Below, piece after piece: positions 1-7,995 of a DNA stretch of 45,179 bases. The number at the start of each line of letters is the position of its first letter. Position 1 is the first letter of the stretch. The position numbers and the translations under genes were made by a program. The stretch lies in the NCBI GenBank assembly GCA_020630525.1, contig JAHDBF010000006.1, positions 1 to 45,179 of the forward strand, written 5' to 3'. Below the pieces are notes generated by a model that saw nothing but the letters and a program-made list of their open reading frames with translations, did no database searches and was not told where the DNA came from. The DNA is from Saprospiraceae bacterium (GTDB lineage: Bacteria; Bacteroidota; Bacteroidia; Chitinophagales; Saprospiraceae).

Positions 1-3000
1 GTTAAAGTCATATGTACACATCCATTACTATCTTCAATAATAACAGAGTACATTTCTCCATCTAAGATAATATCTCCAGCGACATTTGGCGAAGACGCAG
101 AGACCATATAAGGTGCAGTACCTCCTGTAACAAGCGTAAGATCTATTTCTAACATTCCAGTGACACAATTATAATTTGCTACCCCACCCATAACAACATC
201 AGTTACTTGAATATCTATACTTGCTACTGATACACAATTGGTGGTTGGATCAGTTAATTCAAACCAATAAGAAAAAGTTGTTCCATTGGCTTGAGCAACC
301 ATTGTTGGATCAACTATTGCAATACCTGTTCCTGCTGGGTCATCATCGTACCAAACAAAAGTTCCCGTTCCGATAGTAGCTTCAAAACTGGTAAGATCAT
401 ATGGCCCTGAATCGGCACAAAATACATTTGGTGTTTGCGGCATAATGACTGGTAAATCATTAACTATTGGACTAAAACAAACAAAATCCGAACACATTGT
501 GACATCATCCGTAAATTCTACACAGTACATATCTCCAGAAACAGGTGTAACTATAGCAGGATTTGGAATTACTACTCCTGTAGTTGTTGGATCATTATCA
601 TACCAAACGAAAGTGCCAGCATCACCTGTAACAGCCGCCTCTAATGCATTTAAATCTAACATATCTTGAGCGCATATTGTAGCAGATGGTGCAACTAAAA
701 TTGGTGCTGCTTGTTCTGTTACATTTATACTTATGGTAGAAATACAACCAGTAAGCATATCTGTAAATTCAACCCAAAATTCTGTCCCATTTATTGCTGG
801 ATCATATGGTGAAAACAAAGTTGAAGTTAACACAATGCCTCCTTGGTCAGGATCAGCATCATACCATACAAAGGTTCCAGCGTCAGTTGTTATATCAGTG
901 TTATAATCTGTCAATTCCAAGTCATCACCTTCACAAATTATTGGTGCGGCTAGCAACAGAATAGGTAATTCATCGTAAGTAAATGTCGAACAAATAGTAT
1001 TTACACAACCTGTCGTTCCATCTGTAAATTCTGCACAATATAGTTCAGAACCAATAGGAATAACAGCAGTAACACTTGATAATTCTGCACCGACTCCTTT
1101 TTCGCCACCCAAGTACCATACAAAAGTTCCTCCTGTAGCAATATCTGCTTCTACTGATGACAAATCAAATGCTTCTCCTTTACAAATAGGACCTAAAGTT
1201 GGCGCAATTAAAGCAGGCAATGGATCGACTGTAATATTTACACAAGTTTCTGTTAGACAATCGCCAGATTCACAGAAACTATATGATACACAATATTGTG
1301 TTGTTCCAACAGCTGGCACTAATGCTAAAGGATTTGGAATTTCTATCCCTCCAGCACTTGGTCCTTCGTACCAAGTATAATTTCCATTTGCTGCTATAGT
1401 AGGATTTGGATTAAAATCATTCAAATTAATTACATCACCATCACAAATAGCAGCTGGCTCAACGATAGGTTCTAAAGTTACTTGTGGTAATAATCTCACC
1501 GCAACAGATCTACCTAGTACATCACATTCAGGACATATAGTCGGGAAAGAAGTATTACAAACTACATCAACAGTAAAATCGTATGCCATAAAATCATTAT
1601 CATTTCCTCCTGGGCAAAAATCTTGAATATTTACCGTAACGATATTTATCTGTTCTCCAGTTGGATTCATTGTCCAACCATTCTCTGCATAACACACATT
1701 TTGTTGTGAGTCATGAACGTCATTAATGTTTGGAAAACTAGAAAAAATTCCCCCAGGTAAACCATCTATTAAACCAAATAACGAGGATTCTTGAATAGGA
1801 TCTTCTCCTGCAGCACATATTCCAAAACCAATACCTGCCCCATCATTCGTTTGGTCATCAACGCACATCTCAACGTTATAAGTCACTAAATTTGGACAAT
1901 AAGGTACTTGCGGAATTGATAAAGAAGTACCACTGATACCTGGTGTCATATATATTCCTGCAACAAAATCCATACCTGCAGGAGTTTCTATAACACCACT
2001 CTCATTAACTGCTTGATACCCTTGACATGCAAAGGACAAAAATGGCGTTACATAAACCAATTCACCACAAGGGTCTGTTGGTGTCAACAAAACTGAACCA
2101 TCATTTACATATGTTTCTGGAGTTATAGATCCAGGAGCTGCAAAAGCACCATTTGCCCCATTTAGACTTGCCGCCAATAAATCAGCAGTTGTTGCATAAG
2201 CAGATGCAGGATCAGGTGTAATTGCATATCCTACCTCATAACCCAATGTTGTTACTAATGCACTAACATTTGCTACGTTAAAAGACTCTCCCCAACATAC
2301 TACTGTTTCTGTCGAAGTAGCATCTCCAGGATAATCATTACAAACAGGACAAGTTACGGTTACACTTCCTGTTGCTTGGCAAGCAGCAGGTGCACCAGGT
2401 ATGGATACGGTATAATTCACAGCCGCTGAATTTCCAGGTAGTGGATCTACAGCGCCAGCAATATCAATCATTAATCCTCCACAAATATCGACAGGTGTGG
2501 CTGAACAATTTTCAAATACAAAGTCAACTCCGAGTTCTGGAATTGGAAATACATTAATTGGATCACTGTTAAGCATTCCAATATTACCAGTAGGTCCATC
2601 ATTTAAGCACGTTAAAACTACAGTATAAGTGTTTGTTGTAGCATTACATCTATTTGGAGCGAATACGGTATGAACATAATTAACCGTTGTTCCTCCAGCG
2701 ATTGGGGTTCCATTTTCATACCATTGAACACTATAATCCAATCCTTCAACTCCTGAATCCACTGTTGCGTTTAATGTAATGTTGGCTCCTGAACATTCAT
2801 CAGTAGCAATTGGATCAATGCTTACTAAAGAAGGACATACAGCACAATTTTGAGTATATTCCCCAAGGTTAGTACTACAATTTGGATCGTTTGAATCAAG
2901 CAATTTTATATTGATAATGTCATTACTGGAAAATGGACCAAAAGTATATGGACCACCTGTTGTATTAATATCCATTAATGTCTCTCCACTTGAAAGTACG

Positions 3001-4355
3001 ATCTCAATAGTCTCAGAATCTCCTAAATCATCGATCACAACGTTTATTGTAAATTCTCCATTTACATCACAGTCAGAAACTGTCACAGTAGCACTTGCCG
3101 GAGTACAATCACCAAGACAATTTATAATACTGCTTAGTTGAACATCACAAGCCGTATTCCCATTTGATATGGTATAAATTACTGATGTCCCATTATCACC
3201 AGGAGTAAATGCGGTTTGTCCACTAATTACATAAGCTGGACAAGGAGGATATGATATTTCTATACTACATCCAGGATCTTGTGTGTTTGTCGTATTGTCA
3301 ATTACCACAGAATTAAGATCAATATCTGGATAAACCAGCACTGAAATCATGTGATCCATTACAACAATACTTCCATCATTTGTACAAGTTAGGGTCAGTA
3401 AATAATCTTCTTGAGATGGATCACAACCCAAATTCTCTAAGGTAATCATTGGATTTGGGCTATTTTGATTTGAAGCATCAATACCATTTCCACTCCATAA
3501 ATACGTTACGTTGGGTGCACCGTCTGGGTCCAATGTAGCACTTAAATCAAACATTCCTCCACTACAAATCTCTGTTTCTGAAGCTTGCGCATCAACAAAA
3601 GCAGGACATCCTCCAATTACACAAATCTCTACTGGATCTCCGCATTCTAAAGCAGAAGTCGTAATCTGATCAATACAAATTTCGCTTGCCCCATCAATCG
3701 TATAAGAAAACGATCCAGCTCCTGCATCTGAAAGTGTAATAGACCAGTCTCCATTGGGATCTACATTTAAGCCCAATAAGCTTAATGGAATAGGTGAAAG
3801 CCCATTAATTAAATCTATACCGAAAGTTAAGGGCCCTTGGACTACTCCATCTGGTTGAGTTACAGAGAGGCTTACATCTCCAGCACCTGCCAAATTAATG
3901 CCTAATGCGCCACTGTAAACTGCTCCTTCAATATAACAAAGCCCTGCTATGTTAAAATTTAGATCAATGCTAGAGCCTGCAGGAACACTTCCTGTAAGCG
4001 GAATGCCCAAAGTGTTAAAAGGAACACATTGTTGCGGTATTACAGTCCCCTGTGGTATGCAAGGTGTAAACTCAAAACAGCCTAAATTATTACAATCTGG
4101 AGTAAATATAAAATCTCCAGTTTGTCCAGAAGTCCATTGTATAATGGATGAAGGCACTGTAGCATTATTGTATGTTGTACTTGTTATATCTACGTTTCCA
4201 CCATCACAAGCTAATTGAAAACTATTGCCACCTAAATCTATTAGATTAGCATTTCCACTTGCATTTCCTGTCACACATTGCGCATTCGCATGAATGTTGT
4301 ATAGAAAAACAGTAGCGAAAAACAGCACACAATTTTTACAAAAAGTATTTTTCAT
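1..4355 (-). CDS. Giant secreted cysteine-rich protein with Ig_7-like repeats (3' end outside window)
   Basis: This open frame runs without a stop from an ATG at 4355 to the left edge, giving at least 1451 residues; the C-terminus is missing. The N-terminus (MKNTFCKN, then a hydrophobic stretch ending ANAQC) is a signal peptide. The chain is rich in Cys, Thr, Asp and Gly, with few Lys. Within about 190-1470 there are five repeats of roughly 84-87 residues, each with a G-T-F-V-W-Y core and a C-x-(E/D)-(F/L) strand. They resemble Ig_7 (CHU_C-associated) domains. At the left edge a segment with 'EDSNGC' resembles SprB-type repeats. Such proteins in Bacteroidota are usually exported by the type IX secretion system and displayed on the surface. 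A role as adhesin or matrix protein is inference. The start is supported by the signal peptide and by an AACCAACTAGA leader just upstream. A 289-bp gap separates it from the gene to the right. Confidence 0.85.
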   Translation of the reverse strand, partial: MKNTFCKNCVLFFATVFLYNIHANAQCVTGNASGNANLIDLGGNSFQLACDGGNVDITSTTYNNATVPSSIIQWTSGQTGDFIFTPDCNNLGCFEFTPCIPQGTVIPQQCVPFNTLGIPLTGSVPAGSSIDLNFNIAGLCYIEGAVYSGALGINLAGAGDVSLSVTQPDGVVQGPLTFGIDLINGLSPIPLSLLGLNVDPNGDWSITLSDAGAGSFSYTIDGASEICIDQITTSALECGDPVEICVIGGCPAFVDAQASETEICSGGMFDLSATLDPDGAPNVTYLWSGNGIDASNQNSPNPMITLENLGCDPSQEDYLLTLTCTNDGSIVVMDHMISVLVYPDIDLNSVVIDNTTNTQDPGCSIEISYPPCPAYVISGQTAFTPGDNGTSVIYTISNGNTACDVQLSSIINCLGDCTPASATVTVSDCDVNGEFTINVVIDDLGDSETIEIVLSSGETLMDINTTGGPYTFGPFSSNDIINIKLLDSNDPNCSTNLGEYTQNCAVCPSLVSIDPIATDECSGANITLNATVDSGVEGLDYSVQWYENGTPIAGGTTVNYVHTVFAPNRCNATTNTYTVVLTCLNDGPTGNIGMLNSDPINVFPIPELGVDFVFENCSATPVDICGGLMIDIAGAVDPLPGNSAAVNYTVSIPGAPAACQATGSVTVTCPVCNDYPGDATSTETVVCWGESFNVANVSALVTTLGYEVGYAITPDPASAYATTADLLAASLNGANGAFAAPGSITPETYVNDGSVLLTPTDPCGELVYVTPFLSFACQGYQAVNESGVIETPAGMDFVAGIYMTPGISGTSLSIPQVPYCPNLVTYNVEMCVDDQTNDGAGIGFGICAAGEDPIQESSLFGLIDGLPGGIFSSFPNINDVHDSQQNVCYAENGWTMNPTGEQINIVTVNIQDFCPGGNDNDFMAYDFTVDVVCNTSFPTICPECDVLGRSVAVRLLPQVTLEPIVEPAAICDGDVINLNDFNPNPTIAANGNYTWYEGPSAGGIEIPNPLALVPAVGTTQYCVSYSFCESGDCLTETCVNITVDPLPALIAPTLGPICKGEAFDLSSVEADIATGGTFVWYLGGEKGVGAELSSVTAVIPIGSELYCAEFTDGTTGCVNTICSTFTYDELPILLLAAPIICEGDDLELTDYNTDITTDAGTFVWYDADPDQGGIVLTSTLFSPYDPAINGTEFWVEFTDMLTGCISTISINVTEQAAPILVAPSATICAQDMLDLNALEAAVTGDAGTFVWYDNDPTTTGVVIPNPAIVTPVSGDMYCVEFTDDVTMCSDFVCFSPIVNDLPVIMPQTPNVFCADSGPYDLTSFEATIGTGTFVWYDDDPAGTGIAIVDPTMVAQANGTTFSYWFELTDPTTNCVSVASIDIQVTDVVMGGVANYNCVTGMLEIDLTLVTGGTAPYMVSASSPNVAGDIILDGEMYSVIIEDSNGCVHMTL
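190..1470 (-). repeat. Five tandem Ig_7-like repeats (protein level)
   Basis: The conserved Trp codon of the F-V-W-Y core lies near 351, 603, 864, 1116 and 1371, so the spacing is 252-261 bases. The copies are diverged at both DNA and protein level, which suggests old duplications. The outer boundaries given are approximate. Confidence 0.7.
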
Positions 4356-4583
4356 TCTAGTTGGTTGTATAAGCAGCTAAATTAAGGAAAAAGTCAATAA
4401 AAACGGGTATCGATAGGCGATGTAATTTGAAAATTATTACCAAAATAAAATAAGTTTTTTCTCAGCTTTATTTTATATCTGTATTGAGGGATTAATTTTA
4501 GTTTAGGAATGCTTCTCTTTCCTTTGTAAATATCTGTAATTAAATAAATTATACATTACAGAATAATACAATGTATAAGGAGC

Positions 4584-4620
4584 AATAAAAAAAGAGCCTT
4601 CTCGTATGAGAAAGCTCTTT
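4584..4620 (-). terminator. Rho-independent terminator of the 662-aa secreted protein gene
   Basis: On the minus strand AAAGAGC pairs with GCTCTTT, and after one mismatch a further five base pairs close a four-base loop. A T-rich run follows (TTTTTTTATTG, including the end of the stem). It lies 25 bases after the stop codon at 4645, so it fits the end of that transcript and separates it from the giant gene to the left. Confidence 0.8.
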
Positions 4621-4644
4621 CATTAATTTTAAAACTTATTTTTT

Positions 4645-6633
4645 TTAATTTCCTCCAGAAACCGACTTAATTGATATTGTTCCATGACTTGCATCACATG
4701 GAATACAAATTCCAGGTACTGTAGATATTGTTGTAACGCTACTTGTTGTTCCTTCAAAATCACATAAACATCTTATATCCACTGTTACTGAATTCATTTG
4801 ATCATAGCTTGGTGCTACTGATCCCCAATTTAATCCACCGTCTGTAGAATATTCGATAGCAGATCCAGTTGGGCAAGATGTGCCACTATAATCTATAACG
4901 CCACCACTTAAAGTTGCATTATCTGCTTCACAAATACTTTCTGTTACTATTGGCGCTGCAGGAGCTACACTTAAGTCTGCTGTACAAGTAGGACATACAT
5001 CTGGAACAGTAGTTATACTAGTGATCGGACTAACAGTAACCATATCTTCATCACATAAACATCTTACAGATACTGTAATTGCATCTGTTTGATTATAATC
5101 AATTGTTGTTATACCCCAAGTTACACCATTATCATCAGAATATTGTAATGTTGATCCTGCTGGACAAACTACACCACTATAATCAATAATACCACCGCTT
5201 AAAGTTACATCATCAGCTTCACAAACACTTTCTGTTACTATCGGTGCAGCAGGAGCTGCACTTACATCTACTGTACAAACCGCGCAAGCTACAGCACAAT
5301 CAATTGGAGCAATTCCTGATGTACCAACAAAACAACCAATTGGGTCATTAAAAGATGTAAAATCATAGGTCAAAGTGGCATCTACATCGTCAGTCGCAGG
5401 GCATACATTTGGCGTACCAGCTACTCCTGGAATATTTTGACACATTGTACCATCTCCTGCCATTAAAACAGCAGATCCAGCTCCACCACTACAATCAGGT
5501 GCAGTTATAATTTCTGTTAACATTGGATAAGTAGTCCACATTGCATCATTTGGAATTGCAATCGGCATATTTGTTAATGTACACATAACTGTAGGCGTAT
5601 TGGTTTCGTCAGCCGACGCACAAGCCATATTATTAGCAGTCACATCATAACATATTTGAGTATCTCCTGCGACAGCAACACTTGCCCCATTAACAGTTAC
5701 ATCATCTGCCGCTGCATCAAAATCTACACATATTGTTACAGCAGCATTGTGGCAGAATTCTGTAGCGCTTGCGCCTACGGCCGTTACTGTTGGGCATGAA
5801 GCACAAGACATTAAACAATCTACCGTTATATTATCAGACACATTACCAGTTACACAACTTGCAGCTGCAGCCTCTGTAATTGTAATTTGGGTCCCGTCCG
5901 CTAAAGCTCCGATTGAAAACGTTGAAAAATCATAGACTAATGTTCCGTCAGTGTCTGTAGTAGACGGACAAGCATTCGATATACCAGCGGTTCCAGCTGT
6001 TGAAGTGCATTCTGTTCCATTTACTGAAAGTACTGCTGACCCATTATCTCCATCGCATACAGGATCAGTAACTATTACTTCATAAGAAGGGTAAACAGTT
6101 AAAGGAGGCAATTGCCCATTAAGTGTTGTCAAAAGATCTAAAAATCCAAAAATAGTTCCAGTATTGATATCACAACCCTGTTCAGAAACAGCTAATGGTT
6201 GGGATATATTTAAATCATAGCCGAGTGTACATCCACCAGAAGGCGTAATGGCATTAATTGCTAATTGAGTTTCTGTAATATTGCAATCAGTAGCTTCAGG
6301 CGTTGTAACTTCAATGCATACTTGATCTCCTGCTGCATTCCCAACTAAAGCGACAGTTTCTCCAAGAGAAGGTGTCAAAGAATAATCTAACGTAATCGTA
6401 GATGGATCACCTTGTCCATTCCAATCTAAGCAAAGTAATTGTGTAGTTCCTCCAAGACAAAGTCCTCCAGCAATACCTGCAAGAGTTGCATCACTTACAC
6501 ACACTGAAGGACAACTAGCATCACAACCAGCTGGCGCTGTACATTGTGCTAACACCTCATTGATGTATATATTGCTCAACATAAATAATATTAGAGCATA
6601 AATAGATTTACTGATGTTGGTAGAATAAATCAT
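4645..6633 (-). CDS. Secreted cysteine-rich repeat protein with C-terminal tag (662 aa)
   Basis: The function is not recognised. An N-terminal signal peptide of about 29 residues ends VLAQC. The N-terminal half has two diverged copies of a segment marked by 'TYP...D..C.G..GSAVL' and 'YDF(S/T)(T/S)F'. Residues about 453-549 and 550-646 are two 97-residue repeats sharing 'APAAPIVTES(V/I)CEAD' and 'RCLCD'. The last 16 residues (DASHGTISIKSVSGGN) resemble the end of the 977-aa protein at 7996-10929. No classical T9SS C-terminal domain is evident. The ATG at 6633 is supported by the signal peptide and an AACCGACCTGAATTT leader. It follows the aminotransferase gene by 112 bases and ends in a clear terminator. 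A surface or extracellular structural role is inference. Confidence 0.85.
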   Translation of the reverse strand: MIYSTNISKSIYALILFMLSNIYINEVLAQCTAPAGCDASCPSVCVSDATLAGIAGGLCLGGTTQLLCLDWNGQGDPSTITLDYSLTPSLGETVALVGNAAGDQVCIEVTTPEATDCNITETQLAINAITPSGGCTLGYDLNISQPLAVSEQGCDINTGTIFGFLDLLTTLNGQLPPLTVYPSYEVIVTDPVCDGDNGSAVLSVNGTECTSTAGTAGISNACPSTTDTDGTLVYDFSTFSIGALADGTQITITEAAAASCVTGNVSDNITVDCLMSCASCPTVTAVGASATEFCHNAAVTICVDFDAAADDVTVNGASVAVAGDTQICYDVTANNMACASADETNTPTVMCTLTNMPIAIPNDAMWTTYPMLTEIITAPDCSGGAGSAVLMAGDGTMCQNIPGVAGTPNVCPATDDVDATLTYDFTSFNDPIGCFVGTSGIAPIDCAVACAVCTVDVSAAPAAPIVTESVCEADDVTLSGGIIDYSGVVCPAGSTLQYSDDNGVTWGITTIDYNQTDAITVSVRCLCDEDMVTVSPITSITTVPDVCPTCTADLSVAPAAPIVTESICEADNATLSGGVIDYSGTSCPTGSAIEYSTDGGLNWGSVAPSYDQMNSVTVDIRCLCDFEGTTSSVTTISTVPGICIPCDASHGTISIKSVSGGN
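4696..5277 (-). repeat. Two 97-residue tandem repeats in the 662-aa protein
   Basis: Each unit starts C-T-(V/A)-D and carries APIVTES, LSGG(I/V)IDYSG, W-G and RCLCD. The copies are clearly related but diverged, unlike the near-identical duplication at 8071-9121. Confidence 0.8.
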
Positions 6634-6745
6634 AAATTCAGGTCGGTTATTATTGTAAACAAATAAATTACAAATATAAAAAAATTAATGTATGGGAGAT
6701 AATCTTTCGCAAATGTTGTAAGGATTTAACCTATTTAGGCCACAT

Positions 6746-7888
6746 CTATTTAATCAAATATGATGATATTAAGTTTGAAATATTCAAAATATCAGAATTT
6801 GTCAATTCAACATATAATGGTAGCCTTAATAAACAATTACTAGTAGTTATTGAATTTGGCAATTCTTCTCTGTCGTATAAATCAACAAAATAAGGATTCT
6901 TATGTAAAGGGGTGTAATGCGGGAAAGCTTTGATATGCATTGAATTCAAATACTTTTCCAAATTCAACCTTTGCTCTTTGGATTTGCAAAATATATAAAA
7001 AAGATGGGCATTGCCTATTGCGTATTCTGGAATTTCTGGAAATCTAATTTTATCAATTGCCTCCAATCTATGCAATAATTTATAATATAAATTCCAATGC
7101 GCTATCCTCTTTTTTTGAATGTATTCTAATTCTTCTAGCTGTGCCAATAAATAAGCAGCCACTAATTCTGAAGGCATAAAAGAAGAACCGATATCTATCC
7201 AATTGTAATAAGGTATTAAGCCTTTTTTAAATTGAACGCGATTGGTTCCTTTTTCCCAAATTACCTCAGCTCTATTTATAAATTTTTCATCGTTTATAAT
7301 CAGTAAACCACCTTCACCACATTGAATATTTTTAGACTCATGAAAAGAAAAAGCCGCTAAGTGCCCAATTGACCCAAGATATTTCTCTTCATGTTTTGCA
7401 TCAATGGCATGGGCTGCATCTTCGATCAAGATAATATCATTTTCGTCACAAATATGCCTTAGTTTAATGGTATTGGCGCTAATCCCTCCATAATGTACCG
7501 TGACAATAGCTTTGGTATTGGGAGTAATTAGGCGCTCAACTTTATCTACATCTATATTTGGATGATTTGGTAAACTATCCGCAAATACTATTTTTGCGCC
7601 ACGCATCAAAAAGGGATTTACAGAAGAAGGGAAAGAATAAGAAGGCACTATTACCTCGTCTCCATTTTTAACATCTACCAAAAGAGCGCACATCTCTAAC
7701 GCATCAGTACAAGAACTCGTTAATAATACTTTTTTGAATCCAAATTTATTTTCAAAATAATCGTGACACAATTGAGTGTATTTACCATTTCCTCCAAGCT
7801 TTTTTGAATTCATTACGTCATTGACATATTCTGCGCATTTGGATGCTGAATACGGAATGTTAAATGGAATAGCTTTAGTATTTCTCAA
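6746..7888 (-). CDS. wecE: WecE/RffA-like dTDP-sugar aminotransferase (DegT/DnrJ/EryC1 family)
   Basis: A PLP-dependent aminotransferase of the sugar-nucleotide type. WecE converts dTDP-4-keto-6-deoxyglucose to dTDP-4-amino-4,6-dideoxygalactose. The 380-aa length is typical. Family features in order: IPFN near the N-terminus, LLTSSCTDALEM (about 55-66), GDEVI-PSYSF, VHYGG, the cofactor-binding IEDAAH (Asp157), the Schiff-base lysine in SFHESKN (Lys186), GEGG, EKGTNR and DIGSS. The start is TTG at 7888: the frame holds no ATG between the upstream stop and this point, and the TTG places IPFN where WecE proteins begin. No other nucleotide-sugar gene is visible in the window. It lies between two genes for large secreted proteins, just downstream of a terminator, so it may have its own promoter. 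A role in glycosylating surface proteins or polysaccharide is inference; the exact sugar is unproven. Confidence 0.88.
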   Translation of the reverse strand: MRNTKAIPFNIPYSASKCAEYVNDVMNSKKLGGNGKYTQLCHDYFENKFGFKKVLLTSSCTDALEMCALLVDVKNGDEVIVPSYSFPSSVNPFLMRGAKIVFADSLPNHPNIDVDKVERLITPNTKAIVTVHYGGISANTIKLRHICDENDIILIEDAAHAIDAKHEEKYLGSIGHLAAFSFHESKNIQCGEGGLLIINDEKFINRAEVIWEKGTNRVQFKKGLIPYYNWIDIGSSFMPSELVAAYLLAQLEELEYIQKKRIAHWNLYYKLLHRLEAIDKIRFPEIPEYAIGNAHLFYIFCKSKEQRLNLEKYLNSMHIKAFPHYTPLHKNPYFVDLYDREELPNSITTSNCLLRLPLYVELTNSDILNISNLISSYLIK

Positions 7889-7936
7889 ACTAGCTTCTTT
7901 TTTATTTACTAACGGAAATAAATTTCCTAAAAATAA

Positions 7937-7976
7937 AAAAGAGAGACTTTATTACTATCAACAAAGTCTCTCTTTT
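7937..7976 (-). terminator. Rho-independent terminator of the 977-aa secreted protein gene
   Basis: GAGAGACTTT (7941-7950) pairs perfectly with AAAGTCTCTC (7963-7972) around a 12-base loop. Flanking A and T runs extend the stem by four pairs. Read on the minus strand the stem ends in a long T run (TTTTTTATTTTT). It lies 20 bases after the stop codon of the 977-aa gene and just upstream of the aminotransferase start. The A/T flanks might also allow weak termination in the other direction. Confidence 0.85.
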
Positions 7977-7995
7977 GATCATACATTTATTAAAA

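Noticed and set aside
190-1470. Repeat spacing near 250 bp considered as a CRISPR-like or noncoding tandem array
   Set aside because: Units are diverged at DNA level, remain in one open frame and match Ig_7 domain length.
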